Assembly (NCBI GenBank): GCA_019246375.1 | Contig: JAFAQO010000256.1 | Span: 1 to 9,436 of the forward strand | From: Mycobacterium sp. | GTDB taxonomy: Bacteria; Actinomycetota; Actinomycetes; Mycobacteriales; Mycobacteriaceae | DNA: 9,436 nucleotides | Direction: 5' to 3' | Shown: positions 1 through 7,794 of the stretch, in pieces | Layout: each line of letters begins with the position of its first letter | How positions within the stretch are numbered: the first letter of the stretch is position 1 | Translations under genes and position numbers: made by a program | The notes under the pieces: model-generated | What the model saw: only the letters and a program-made list of their open reading frames with translations | Databases searched by the model: none | Told to the model about the DNA's origin: nothing

Positions 1-1
1 C

Positions 2-73
2 GCCGCGGCCGAGATCACGCTCAGCGATGAAGAGTTCGAGATGTTGGGCGCCATCGGCGAGCAGAACGCCTAG
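2..73 (+). CDS. C-terminal end of an upstream gene, possibly aldo/keto reductase (partial)
   Basis: An open frame enters from the left edge and stops at TAG (71-73), leaving 23 codons. The visible end is acidic and helical and finishes in AIGEQNA. A stretch of the type 'ITLSDEEFEML.AIGE' resembles the last helix of aldo/keto reductases, where a 'lsdeel..L.ai' pattern follows the barrel. The fragment is too short to prove the family, so this is only a suggestion. It lies 30 bases upstream of the thioesterase on the same strand, so the two may be co-transcribed. Confidence 0.4.
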   Translation, partial: AAAEITLSDEEFEMLGAIGEQNA

Positions 74-103
74 CCCGACGACGATGCGCGCCGCGTCGGC
101 GGC

Positions 104-805
104 GTGCGGAGAAGTCGGGCCATCGGGCACAGCTGCTCTCAGCCGCCGAAGGACCAATACGGTGTTCTGGTGGCAGGCGAACACACGCATCATCCCGGCA
201 GCGGGTTCAATCCGCCGGAACCGACCACCAAGGGCGGTCCCGACTACGGCAGGTTCATCGAGGCCGTCCGCACACTGCAAGATCACGCCCGCGCCGCCGA
301 TGCCCCCGACGACGTGATCACCGACGCGGCCGACCTGATCCAGAAGGTGTCCGACTTGCTGGCACCGTTCGACACTGACGAGTGGTTATCGCCCTCGGGC
401 CGCCGGACGGATCTGCCGAACCGCGGCAACCTGCTGAGCGTGCCGATGAAGATGGAGAAAGTAGCGCTGGAAGGAACAGCCGGCGGGATCCGCGGCTGGG
501 CTCGATTCGCGCGGTTTCATCTCGGCCGCAACGGCGCTGTCCATGGCGGCGCACTCGGGCTGTTGTTCGACTCAGTGCTGGGCATGACGTCCGCGGTGCT
601 CACCGGCGGCCCGTACCAGCGCACCGCCTACCTGCACATCGACTACCGCCACATCGTGCCGATCGAAAAGCAGTTGCAGGTGGACGCGGGCGTTGACCGG
701 GTAGAGGGCCGCAAGATCCTCGTGTCGGGCCGGCTCAGCGACGGCGACACCCTGCTCACCGAGGCCCACGCGTTATTTGTCCTGCTGAAACCGGGCCAGC
801 CCTAA
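104..805 (+). CDS. PaaI-like hot-dog fold acyl-CoA thioesterase family protein
   Basis: A 233-residue protein whose C-terminal half (about residues 110-230) has the features of a PaaI/4HBT hot-dog thioesterase. There is a VHGG loop at residues 146-149 (His147), followed by the hot-dog helix with Asp156. A strand of the type 'AYLHIDYRHIVPI' follows, and the fold ends on a strand with 'TEAHALFVLL'. This family hydrolyses acyl-CoA thioesters; the substrate here cannot be told. The roughly 100-residue N-terminal part is charged and helical with no recognised domain. The first possible start after the preceding stop is GTG at 104, with no clear ribosome binding site. GTG at 170 is an alternative that would drop 22 residues of less protein-like composition. 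The gene converges on the lipase gene with an 8-base gap and no obvious terminator hairpin. Confidence 0.8.
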   Translation: MRRSRAIGHSCSQPPKDQYGVLVAGEHTHHPGSGFNPPEPTTKGGPDYGRFIEAVRTLQDHARAADAPDDVITDAADLIQKVSDLLAPFDTDEWLSPSGRRTDLPNRGNLLSVPMKMEKVALEGTAGGIRGWARFARFHLGRNGAVHGGALGLLFDSVLGMTSAVLTGGPYQRTAYLHIDYRHIVPIEKQLQVDAGVDRVEGRKILVSGRLSDGDTLLTEAHALFVLLKPGQP

Positions 806-813
806 CACACGTT

Positions 814-2070
814 TCAGCTGGGATCGAACGGCACGTCATCGAACCGGTCCCGCAGAAACTTCACCACTGCTGGCGAGCGCACGGCCTCCTCTTTAACGTG
901 CTCGCCGAACAAGTCGCGGGCCTGCTGGACCTTCGCGCCTTTGGCGCGCCATAACTGCACCGTCTCGTTGTCCTGGCCCACCGGCACGATCTCGTCAGTG
1001 ACGGCGTGGTAGTCGTAGATCGGGGTCTGCGGCGCACCGGTGATTCCCAACCGGTTGAGGTTTACGACCTGCACGATAGCCGGCACGGATAGTGGATCTG
1101 CAACGGTGGTGTCTTGCTCAAGCTTGCGGAATCCGAAGGCCCGCAGGATGTCGAGCTGACATTTCCCGGTCATCGCGCCAATGTCCTTGCTGCCGCGTTC
1201 GTTAAAGAGCGCCGCGATTCCCGCAGCCGGGTAGGCGCGCACAAACGACTGGGCAACAGCGAACTCGAAGCCAGCGAACGGACCCCCGTCGAGGTACTTC
1301 CCCACCGTGGCCAGATTCGCGGGCAGGCCGCCTAGGGCCGCCCCGGTCAGCTTCACATCCGGTGCGTAAGTGGGTTGCAGCTGCGCAGCCCATCCGGTGG
1401 CCTGGGCCCCCCCGGAGTACCCCGACATCCCTACCGGGCTGTCGGCGCCGATGCTGCCATCGCCGGTGAAGCTTTTGACGGCTCGGATCCCGTCCAAGGT
1501 GATCGGGCCCGACTCCTGACCGACTCCGAAGTAGGCTTGCGGTCCCTCGTGGTCCGGGATGGCAACCGCCCAACCCTCCGCCAGAAATGGAGCGATCCGC
1601 GCCACCTCCGCCACGCCGTCGGTTCCGGGATCGCCCGCCTTGCCGTCGACAATGTTGTAGGACGGCGCGCAGGTGCTGCCGACGCTGTCCTCGGGAACTT
1701 GGTACGACACGATTGGGCGCTGACCCGCCTTGTGCCACTCGGCGGTGGGAGCAATCAGCGTGGTCACGGCGAGGATCGGCTGACCGGTCTGGCTGTTGCT
1801 GCGATAGGAGATCTGCCAGGACTTGACCGCCACCGGCAGGGGACCGAGCTTCGTGGTGATCTCGCGCGATCCGACAATCGTTCCTGGAGCGAGAGACCCG
1901 ATATCGGCGGGTGCGCGATAGAACGGATCCTGATCAGGTGGCAGTACACCGGCCGCGACGGTGGTGTGGTTACTCGGGTCCGCCATCGCGGGAGCAGCGA
2001 TGGTGGGGGTGATAAGGGCAGCAAGCGTCGTCAGGACGCTCGCAGGCCAGGTCCACGTTCCGTTCAACAA
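814..2070 (-). CDS. Secreted lipase (secretory lipase / LIP family, alpha/beta hydrolase)
   Basis: A 418-residue exported alpha/beta hydrolase resembling the secretory lipase family of actinobacteria and Candida. The N-terminus has a hydrophobic stretch (about residues 10-26) and an AxA site before Asp31, consistent with a Sec signal peptide. The nucleophile elbow is GYSGG with Ser219. The likely acid is Asp359 in the 'YHAVTDEIVP' segment and the likely base is His391 in 'FGEHVKEE', in the expected order and spacing. The only two cysteines found in the mature part, Cys134 and Cys304, could form a disulfide. It probably releases fatty acids from lipid esters outside the cytoplasm. The start is a tandem TTG TTG (2070 and 2067). 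An in-frame stop at 2086-2088 rules out a longer form, and no other start precedes the internal ATG at residue 29. The signal peptide has no positively charged n-region, which is unusual, and there is no good ribosome binding site. Confidence 0.85.
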   Translation of the reverse strand: MLNGTWTWPASVLTTLAALITPTIAAPAMADPSNHTTVAAGVLPPDQDPFYRAPADIGSLAPGTIVGSREITTKLGPLPVAVKSWQISYRSNSQTGQPILAVTTLIAPTAEWHKAGQRPIVSYQVPEDSVGSTCAPSYNIVDGKAGDPGTDGVAEVARIAPFLAEGWAVAIPDHEGPQAYFGVGQESGPITLDGIRAVKSFTGDGSIGADSPVGMSGYSGGAQATGWAAQLQPTYAPDVKLTGAALGGLPANLATVGKYLDGGPFAGFEFAVAQSFVRAYPAAGIAALFNERGSKDIGAMTGKCQLDILRAFGFRKLEQDTTVADPLSVPAIVQVVNLNRLGITGAPQTPIYDYHAVTDEIVPVGQDNETVQLWRAKGAKVQQARDLFGEHVKEEAVRSPAVVKFLRDRFDDVPFDPS

Positions 2071-2318
2071 TGCTCGCTCTGGGGACTAACGGTTGTTAAG
2101 TAAGTGAGAAGTGTTATTGCTGTTATCTTCTGAGCGTTAGGTCACGGGATGCTCTGCTCATGGGTCACGAAACGGATATATCTACGAGCGGCGGTAGCGG
2201 CGCGGCAGCGAGGGACCTCGAGAATCGCCACCCGCAAGGCTGCAACTACCGGGAGCACCCACCCCGATAGCATGGTCGCTACCGTTGCAAAACCCCTGAC
2301 ATCTCTGGAGATCACGCT
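2071..2318. promoter_or_regulatory. Divergent intergenic region: promoter region for thrS operon and for lipase
   Basis: 248 bases separate the divergent lipase and thrS starts and hold no convincing gene. The half next to the lipase (about 2085-2135) is clearly richer in A and T than its surroundings. It carries short repeats: GTTAT twice within 2112-2126, and AAGTG twice around 2102-2113. Two direct copies of GGTCACG (2140-2146 and 2163-2169) start 23 bases apart, about two helical turns, as a transcription factor site might. A TANNNT match typical of mycobacterial -10 elements, TAGCAT, lies at 2268-2273, about 46 bases before the thrS start; no good -35 precedes it. I saw no T-box-like leader. 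The region's role follows from position; the individual sites are weak. Confidence 0.5.
2307..2310 (+). promoter_or_regulatory. Ribosome binding site of thrS
   Basis: GGAG lies 8 bases upstream of the GTG at 2319. It supports this GTG as the thrS start over any internal start. Confidence 0.7.
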
Positions 2319-4373
2319 GTGAGCGCCCCTGCAAACCCCGTCCCAGCAGGCCCGATTCGGGTTGCTGCCGGGACGACCGCGGCCGCCGCGGTCCGGGACG
2401 CGGGGTTACCCGGCCGGGGGGCGCCCGACGCGATCGTGGTGGTGCGCGACGCCGACGACAAGCTTCGTGACTTGAGCTGGGCACCCGACCACGACGTCGA
2501 GGTCACACCAATTGCGGCCAACACCGACGACGGCCGCAGTGTCATCCGGCACTCCTGCGCCCACGTACTGGCCCAAGCCGTCCAAGACATGTTCCCGCAA
2601 GCCAAACTGGGCATCGGGCCACCGATCACCGACGGGTTCTACTACGACTTCGATGTGCCCGAGCCGTTTACCCCGGAAGACCTGGAGGCGCTGGAAAAGC
2701 GCATGCGCCAGATCGTTAAGGACGGGCAGCCGTTCTCGCGGCGGGTCTATGAATCCAAAGAGCAAGCCCGCGCTGAACTGGTCGACGAGCCCTACAAGCT
2801 GGAACTCGTCGACGACAAGTCCGGGGACGCCGAAATCATGGAGGTCGGCGGCGATGAGCTCACCGCCTACGACAATCTCAATCCCCGTACCCGCGAGCGG
2901 GTTTGGGGCGATCTGTGTCGCGGCCCGCACATTCCCACCACCCGCCACATTCCGGCGTTCAAGCTGACCCGCAGCTCGGCGGCCTACTGGCGCGGCGACC
3001 AGAACAACGCCAGCCTGCAACGCATCTACGGCACCGCGTGGGAGTCGACAGAAGCCCTTGACCGTCACCTGCAGCTGATCGAAGAAGCCCAGCGCCGCGA
3101 CCACCGAAAACTGGGCGCCGAACTGGACCTGTTCAGTTTTCCCGACGAAATCGGTTCTGGCCTGGCGGTTTTCCACCCGAAGGGTGGAATCGTGCGCCGG
3201 GAGCTGGAGGAATACTCCAGGCGCAAACACATCGAGGCCGGTTACGAGTTCGTCAACACCCCGCATATCACCAAGGCCGAGCTGTTCCACACCTCCGGGC
3301 ACCTGGACTGGTACGCCGATGGCATGTTCCCGCCGATGCACCTCGATGCCGAGTACGACGACGACGGCACGGTGCGCAAGCCGGGGCAGGACTACTACCT
3401 CAAGCCGATGAACTGCCCGATGCACACCTTGATCTACCGGTCCCGCGGCCGGTCCTATCGGGAACTTCCATTGCGGCTCTTCGAGTTCGGCACCGTCTAC
3501 CGCTATGAGAAATCCGGTGTGGTGCACGGGCTGACTCGCGCCCGCGGGTTCACCATGGACGACTCGCACATCTACTGCACCCGCGAGCAGCTGCGCGGCG
3601 AACTGGCGTCGCTGCTGAGGTTCGTGCTCGACTTGCTGGGCGACTACGGGCTGGAGGACTTCTACCTCGAGTTGTCCACCAAGGATCCGGAGAAGTTCGT
3701 CGGCTCCGAGCAGATGTGGCAGGAAGCCACCGACACCTTGGCCGAGGTGGCGGCGGACTCCGGGCTGGAACTGGTGCCCGACCCGGGCGGCGCAGCGTTC
3801 TACGGCCCGAAGGTCTCCGTGCAGGCCCGCGATGCGCTGGGCCGCAGCTGGCAGATGTCGACCATCCAGGTGGACTTCAACTTTCCGGAGCGTTTCGAGC
3901 TGGAGTACACCGCCCCTGATGGGTCCCGTCGGCGCCCCGTGATGATCCACCGGGCGCTGTTCGGGTCGATCGAGCGGTTCTTCGGTATCCTCACCGAGCA
4001 CTACGCCGGCGCGTTCCCGGCCTGGCTGGCTCCGGTCCAGGTCGTCGGTATCCCGGTTGCCGACGATCACGTGCCGTACCTGAAAGAGGTTGCCGTGCAA
4101 CTGCGCTCGCACTGCGTGCGGGTCGAAGTAGACGCCAGCGACGACCGGATGGCCAAGAAGATCGTCCAGCACACCAACCAAAACGTGCCGTTTTTGCTGT
4201 TGGCCGGCGACCGCGACATCGCCGCCGGTGCGGTGAGTTTCCGGTTCGGTGACCGCACGCAGATCAATGGAGTGCCCCGAGACGACGCGGTAGCGGCCAT
4301 CGTAGCTTGGATCGCTGACCGCGAAAATGCCGCGCCCACGGCCCATTTGATGAAGGTCGGCAGCGGTGAGTAG
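2319..4373 (+). CDS. thrS: Threonyl-tRNA synthetase
   Basis: A 684-residue class II synthetase that attaches threonine to tRNA-Thr in the cytosol, of the full bacterial length. Domain order is an N-terminal TGS domain (about residues 1-70), the editing domain that clears mischarged seryl-tRNA (His78xxxHis82 and Cys200xxxHis204), the catalytic core (about 270-560) and the C-terminal anticodon-binding domain (about 570-670). The three zinc ligands that select threonine are present as Cys366 (in MNCPMH), His403 (in [10 protein letters not shown]) and His544 (in MIHRALFGS). The motif 2 segment '[11 protein letters not shown]' follows the family pattern. The GTG start has a GGAG site 8 bases upstream. 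It heads a tight operon: its last 8 bases overlap the start of the HIT gene. Nothing appears missing. Confidence 0.98.
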   Translation: MSAPANPVPAGPIRVAAGTTAAAAVRDAGLPGRGAPDAIVVVRDADDKLRDLSWAPDHDVEVTPIAANTDDGRSVIRHSCAHVLAQAVQDMFPQAKLGIGPPITDGFYYDFDVPEPFTPEDLEALEKRMRQIVKDGQPFSRRVYESKEQARAELVDEPYKLELVDDKSGDAEIMEVGGDELTAYDNLNPRTRERVWGDLCRGPHIPTTRHIPAFKLTRSSAAYWRGDQNNASLQRIYGTAWESTEALDRHLQLIEEAQRRDHRKLGAELDLFSFPDEIGSGLAVFHPKGGIVRRELEEYSRRKHIEAGYEFVNTPHITKAELFHTSGHLDWYADGMFPPMHLDAEYDDDGTVRKPGQDYYLKPMNCPMHTLIYRSRGRSYRELPLRLFEFGTVYRYEKSGVVHGLTRARGFTMDDSHIYCTREQLRGELASLLRFVLDLLGDYGLEDFYLELSTKDPEKFVGSEQMWQEATDTLAEVAADSGLELVPDPGGAAFYGPKVSVQARDALGRSWQMSTIQVDFNFPERFELEYTAPDGSRRRPVMIHRALFGSIERFFGILTEHYAGAFPAWLAPVQVVGIPVADDHVPYLKEVAVQLRSHCVRVEVDASDDRMAKKIVQHTNQNVPFLLLAGDRDIAAGAVSFRFGDRTQINGVPRDDAVAAIVAWIADRENAAPTAHLMKVGSGE

Positions 4374-4929
4374 CGAAGAACGCGACGACGAGCGGATCGT
4401 CGACAGGGGCGTCGGCGACTCAGACCAGCTGCAGCGACTGTGGACGCCATACCGAATGAGTTACCTCGCCGAAGCACCGCTGCGGCGCGACAACGCAAGC
4501 CAACCACAGCCGTTCACCGACATCCCGCAACTCGCCGACGAGGACGGCCTGGTGGTTGCCCGCGGCGAAGTCGTTTACGCCGTTTTGAACCTCTACCCGT
4601 ACAACCCAGGACACCTGATGGTGGTGCCCTACCGGCGGGTGTCCGAACTCGAGGACCTCACCGACAAGGAGAGTGCGGAGTTGATGGCGTTCACCCAGAA
4701 GGCCATTCGTGTCATCAAAAACGTCTCGCACCCGCACGGCTTCAACGTCGGCCTTAACCTGGGGACGTCGGCGGGCGGGTCGCTGGCTGAACACCTGCAC
4801 GTGCACGTCGTGCCGCGGTGGGGCGGCGACGCGAACTTCATCACGATCATCGGCGACTCCAAGGTCCTGCCGCAGCTGCTGCGCGACACCCGCCGGCTGC
4901 TGGCCACCGAGTGGGCGAAGCAACCATGA
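4366..4929 (+). CDS. HIT-family Ap4A phosphorylase-like protein (Rv2613c homologue)
   Basis: A 187-residue histidine-triad protein. The triad motif is His143-Leu-His145-Val-His147 followed by VVPRW, preceded by the conserved block '[15 protein letters not shown]'. From memory the sequence is close to M. tuberculosis Rv2613c, reported to be a diadenosine tetraphosphate (Ap4A) phosphorylase that splits Ap4A with phosphate into ATP and ADP. A general HIT nucleotide hydrolase is the fallback call. The GTG start overlaps the thrS stop by 8 bases, with GAAGG at 4352-4356 as a possible ribosome binding site. Its last 4 bases overlap the pgsA1 ATG (ATGA). Placement after thrS is sensible because aminoacyl-tRNA synthetases produce Ap4A as a by-product. 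That functional link is inference. Confidence 0.9.
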   Translation: MSSEERDDERIVDRGVGDSDQLQRLWTPYRMSYLAEAPLRRDNASQPQPFTDIPQLADEDGLVVARGEVVYAVLNLYPYNPGHLMVVPYRRVSELEDLTDKESAELMAFTQKAIRVIKNVSHPHGFNVGLNLGTSAGGSLAEHLHVHVVPRWGGDANFITIIGDSKVLPQLLRDTRRLLATEWAKQP

Positions 4930-5723
4930 GCAAGCTGCTGTCCCGTGAAGGAGTCGCACGCGTCACCGGGCCGCTGGCTCGGGCGTTCCTGCGGGCCGGC
5001 TTCACTGCCGACGGCGTCACCATCATCGGCACCGCGGCGTCGGTGCTGGCCTCGCTGACGCTGTTTCCGACCGGTCAGCTGTTCGCCGGCACATTAGTCA
5101 TTTGGTTCTTCGTGATGTTCGACATGCTCGACGGTGCGATGGCCCGAGAAAGCGGCGGCGGCAGCCGCTTCGGCGCCGTGCTGGACGCGACATGCGACCG
5201 CATCAGCGACGGGGCGGTGTTCTGCGGGTTGATGTGGTGGGCGGTGTTCGGTTTGCGCAGCCCGTCGCTGGTGGTGGCCACGTTGATCTGCCTGGTGACG
5301 TCCCAAGTGATCTCGTACATCAAGGCCCGGGCGGAAGCCAGCGGGCTGCGCGGCGACGGCGGCTTCATCGAACGACCGGAACGGCTGATCATCGTCCTGG
5401 TCGGCGCGGGTTTATCGGACCTGCCGGTCTATCCAGTGCATTGGGCGCTGCACGTGGCGATGTGGCTGCTGGCGGTGGCCAGCGTGGTCACCTGCGTCCA
5501 GCGGTTGCACACGGTGCGGACTTCCCCCGGCGCGGCCGATCCCATAGCCGCACCCGACAGCGAGCGGGACGACGTTCAGCCCGGCGACGATGCGGGCCGA
5601 TTGGGCCCGAGGCGGGGGCACCCCCGAGGGGGTACCCCGGCCGCGCGAGGGGACGGCGAGGAGACAAGTCGGGCGATTCCAACCGAGCCCGACCCGGGGC
5701 AGTCGCGAAAGAGCGAGCCGTGA
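4926..5723 (+). CDS. pgsA1: Phosphatidylinositol phosphate synthase (CDP-alcohol phosphotransferase), with extended C-terminus
   Basis: A 265-residue integral membrane enzyme joining CDP-diacylglycerol and inositol 3-phosphate to give phosphatidylinositol phosphate, the first step toward PI and PIMs. The CDP-alcohol phosphotransferase motif is complete: Asp66xxAsp69-Gly70xxAla73-Arg74, eight residues, then Gly83xxxAsp87xxxAsp91. These aspartates bind metal and CDP. About six hydrophobic segments lie between residues 28 and 192. The ATG at 4926 overlaps the HIT stop (ATGA); longer readings in this frame only cover HIT coding sequence. The recognisable enzyme ends near residue 203. A polar, Gly/Pro/Arg-rich tail follows to residue 265, whereas the M. 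tuberculosis protein as I recall it is 217 residues. The extra part coincides with a GC-rich palindromic element at 5582-5640. The stop overlaps the patA GTG by 4 bases. Confidence 0.95.
   Translation: MSKLLSREGVARVTGPLARAFLRAGFTADGVTIIGTAASVLASLTLFPTGQLFAGTLVIWFFVMFDMLDGAMARESGGGSRFGAVLDATCDRISDGAVFCGLMWWAVFGLRSPSLVVATLICLVTSQVISYIKARAEASGLRGDGGFIERPERLIIVLVGAGLSDLPVYPVHWALHVAMWLLAVASVVTCVQRLHTVRTSPGAADPIAAPDSERDDVQPGDDAGRLGPRRGHPRGGTPAARGDGEETSRAIPTEPDPGQSRKSEP
5582..5640. repeat. GC-rich palindromic element inside the 3' end of pgsA1 (MIRU/REP-like)
   Basis: Three adjacent short palindromes occupy about 50 bases: CGGGCC (5593-5598) with GGCCCG (5604-5609) around a 5-base loop; CGGGGG (5613-5618) with CCCCCG (5621-5626) around a 2-base loop; and the perfect 10-base palindrome GGGGTACCCC (5629-5638). 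CCCCC (5621-5625) can instead pair with GGGGG (5628-5632). The element keeps the pgsA1 frame open and encodes low-complexity Gly/Pro/Arg sequence (about residues 219-238). Its place at an overlapping stop/start junction is like that of mycobacterial interspersed repetitive units, which lengthen the upstream frame in such junctions. Only one copy is in this window, so whether it is a dispersed repeat is inference. Confidence 0.5.
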
Positions 5724-6670
5724 TTTCCACCCCGGCGGGCCTGAAGATGCCTCAGGTCAGCGGCTTCCAGCTGGGGAGCAGGATGACCGACTGGGGATTT
5801 GCGGCCGGCTGGATGCTCGTGCGCGCCATGCCGGAGATCGCCGCGCGCAACGCGTTTGAAGCCGGCGCCCGTTACGCCGCCCGCAATGGGGGCCCCGAGC
5901 AACTCCGCAAAAACCTGGCCCGCGTCATCGGAGTGCCACCGGCTGAGGTGCAGAGCGCGCTGATGCGGGCCTCGCTGGCCTCCTACGCCCGCTACTGGCG
6001 GGAAGCATTCCGGTTGCCGACGATGGACCATCGCGCCCTGGCTCAACAGCTCGACGACTCGGTCCTGGGAAAAGAACATCTGGACGCCGCGCTGGCGGCC
6101 GGCCGCGGCGCCGTCACGGCTCTGCCGCACAGCGGCAACTGGGATATGGCCGGAGTGTGGATGGCGCAGACCTACGGCCGCTTCGCCACCGTCGTCGAGC
6201 GGCTCAAACCCGAGTCGCTGTACCGGCGTTTCGTCACCTACCGCGAAAGCCTCGGCTTCGAGGTGCTACCGCTGTCCGGCGGCCAGCGCCCGCCGTTCGA
6301 ACTGCTCAGCGAACGTCTGCGGGAAAATCGGGTGGTGTGCCTGATGGCCGAGCGCGACCTCACCCGCACCGGTGTTCAGGTCGATTTCTTCGGTGAGCCC
6401 ACCCGGATGCCGGCGGGTCCAGCCAAACTCGCGATCGAAACCGGCGCGGCGCTGCTGCCGGTGCACAGCTGGTTCACCGACGACGATTGGGGTACCGGCA
6501 TCTATCCGGAGCTGGACTGCACCAGCGGCGACGTCGGCGTCATCACCCAGCAGCTCGCCGACCGGTTCGCGGACAACATCGCCGCCCACCCCGCCGACTG
6601 GCACATGCTGCAGCCGCAGTGGCTGGCCGATCTCTCCGATGCGCGGCGCGCCAAATTGGAGGAGGGCTGA
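5720..6670 (+). CDS. patA: PIM acyltransferase PatA
   Basis: A 316-residue membrane-associated acyltransferase, the same length I recall for M. tuberculosis Rv2611c. PatA moves a palmitoyl group from palmitoyl-CoA to position 6 of the mannose on the inositol 2-position of PIM1/PIM2, at the inner face of the plasma membrane. The catalytic pair is visible: His137 in 'LPHSGNWD' and Glu211 in 'MAERDLTRTG'. They are 74 residues apart, as are the His126 and Glu200 reported for M. smegmatis PatA. The block 'ERLKPESLYRRF' and the C-terminal 'HPADWHMLQPQW' are family hallmarks. The GTG start at 5720 overlaps the pgsA1 TGA. A longer in-frame reading back to 5102 lies inside pgsA1 and is not expected to be used. 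It ends in TGATG, sharing one base with pimA. Confidence 0.95.
   Translation: MISTPAGLKMPQVSGFQLGSRMTDWGFAAGWMLVRAMPEIAARNAFEAGARYAARNGGPEQLRKNLARVIGVPPAEVQSALMRASLASYARYWREAFRLPTMDHRALAQQLDDSVLGKEHLDAALAAGRGAVTALPHSGNWDMAGVWMAQTYGRFATVVERLKPESLYRRFVTYRESLGFEVLPLSGGQRPPFELLSERLRENRVVCLMAERDLTRTGVQVDFFGEPTRMPAGPAKLAIETGAALLPVHSWFTDDDWGTGIYPELDCTSGDVGVITQQLADRFADNIAAHPADWHMLQPQWLADLSDARRAKLEEG
6658..6666 (+). promoter_or_regulatory. Strong ribosome binding site of pimA inside the end of patA
   Basis: GGAGGAGGG sits just before the overlapping stop/start, with its first GGAGG 7 bases from the ATG at 6670. It is the best Shine-Dalgarno match in the operon and fixes the pimA start, although the frame is open back to 6487. 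PimA may therefore be translated more strongly than its neighbours. Confidence 0.8.
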
Positions 6671-7794
6671 TGCGGATCGGCATGGTGTGCCCGTACTCCT
6701 TTGATGTGCCGGGCGGGGTGCAGTCGCATGTGCTGCAGCTGGCCAAGGTGATGCGCGACCGGGGGCACGAGGTCAGCGTGCTGGCTCCGTCGTCGCCGCA
6801 TGTCAGCCTGCCGGATTATGTCGTTTCCGCGGGCAAAGGCGTCCCCATCCCCTACAACGGGTCGGTGGCGCGACTGCAGTTCAGCCCGGCGGTACACCGC
6901 AGGGTCAGGCGCTGGCTGACCGACGGCGATTTCGACGTGCTGCACCTGCACGAGCCGAACGCGCCCAGCCTGTCGATGTGGGCGCTGCGAGTCGCCGAGG
7001 GCCCAATCGTGGCGACCTTTCACACCTCGACGACCAAATCACTGACGCTGACGGTGTTTCAGGGTGTGCTGCGGCCCTGGCACGAGAAGATCGTCGGCCG
7101 GATCGCGGTCTCCGACCTGGCCCGGCGCTGGCAGATGGAGGCGCTGGGTTCCGACGCGGTGGAGATCCCCAACGGTGTCGACGTGGCCTCCTTCGCCACC
7201 GCGCCACGGCTGGACGGGTATCCGCGGCCCGGCAAGACGGTGCTGTTCCTGGGCCGCTACGACGAGCCCCGCAAGGGCATGACTGTGCTGCTCGACGCGC
7301 TGCCGATGCTGGTGCAGCGCTTCGAAGACGTCGAGTTGCTGATCGTCGGCCGCGGTGACGAGGACGAACTCCGCAATGCGGCGGGTGGCTTGGTGGGTCA
7401 TCTGCGTTTCCTCGGCCAGGTGGACGACGCCGGGAAGGCCTCGGCGCTGCGCAGCGCCGACGTCTACTGCGCGCCGCACACCGGCGGCGAGAGTTTCGGC
7501 ATCGTATTGGTCGAGGCGATGGCCGCCGGCACTGCGGTGGTGGCCAGCGACCTGCACGCGTTCCGGCGGGTGCTGCGCGACGGGGAAGCCGGCTGCCTGG
7601 TGCCGGTCGATAGCGGCGCCGCGCTGGCGCAAGCACTCGTGCGCGTGCTCGAGAACGACGCCCTGCGGGAACGCTACGTCGAGGCTGGTGCTGAGGCAGT
7701 GCGGCGATACGACTGGTCGGTGGTGGCCAACCAGATCATGCGGGTGTACGAGACAGTCGCCGGCTCGGGAGCGAAGGTGCAGGTGGCGAGCTGA
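6670..7794 (+). CDS. pimA: Phosphatidyl-myo-inositol mannosyltransferase PimA
   Basis: A 374-residue GT-B fold, GT4-family glycosyltransferase that moves mannose from GDP-mannose to the inositol 2-position of phosphatidylinositol, giving PIM1 on the cytoplasmic face of the membrane. Functional residues known from the family are at the expected positions: the Gly15-Gly16 loop in 'DVPGGVQSH', His118 in 'FHTSTTK', Arg196 and Lys202 in 'GRYDEPRKG', and Glu274 in 'GGESFGIVLVEA', the GT-B nucleotide-sugar motif. The segment from about residue 60 to 80, with its basic and hydrophobic residues, matches the membrane-binding region. It is about four residues shorter than M. tuberculosis PimA as I recall it, through a shorter loop near residue 315. 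It shares one base with the gene on each side (TGATG). Confidence 0.98.
   Translation: MRIGMVCPYSFDVPGGVQSHVLQLAKVMRDRGHEVSVLAPSSPHVSLPDYVVSAGKGVPIPYNGSVARLQFSPAVHRRVRRWLTDGDFDVLHLHEPNAPSLSMWALRVAEGPIVATFHTSTTKSLTLTVFQGVLRPWHEKIVGRIAVSDLARRWQMEALGSDAVEIPNGVDVASFATAPRLDGYPRPGKTVLFLGRYDEPRKGMTVLLDALPMLVQRFEDVELLIVGRGDEDELRNAAGGLVGHLRFLGQVDDAGKASALRSADVYCAPHTGGESFGIVLVEAMAAGTAVVASDLHAFRRVLRDGEAGCLVPVDSGAALAQALVRVLENDALRERYVEAGAEAVRRYDWSVVANQIMRVYETVAGSGAKVQVAS

Noticed and set aside
1375..2103. 242-codon plus-strand frame opposite the lipase
   Set aside because: Arg/Gly-rich composition without a domain, fully antisense to a lipase with an intact triad.
2085..2318. T-box or other riboswitch leader before thrS
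   Set aside because: No specifier stem, antiterminator bulge sequence or terminator run was found; the likely leader is short.
2406..4346. 646-codon open frame on the minus strand opposite thrS
   Set aside because: It is the mirror of thrS in high-GC DNA, where third-position GC keeps an opposite frame open. thrS has all catalytic residues and the minus frame shows no recognisable domain.
5102..5719. Long N-terminal extension of patA through pgsA1
   Set aside because: The frame is open only because stops are rare in this GC-rich DNA. The extension lies in pgsA1 coding sequence and has low-complexity Arg/Gly composition; a start at 5720 gives the family length of 316.
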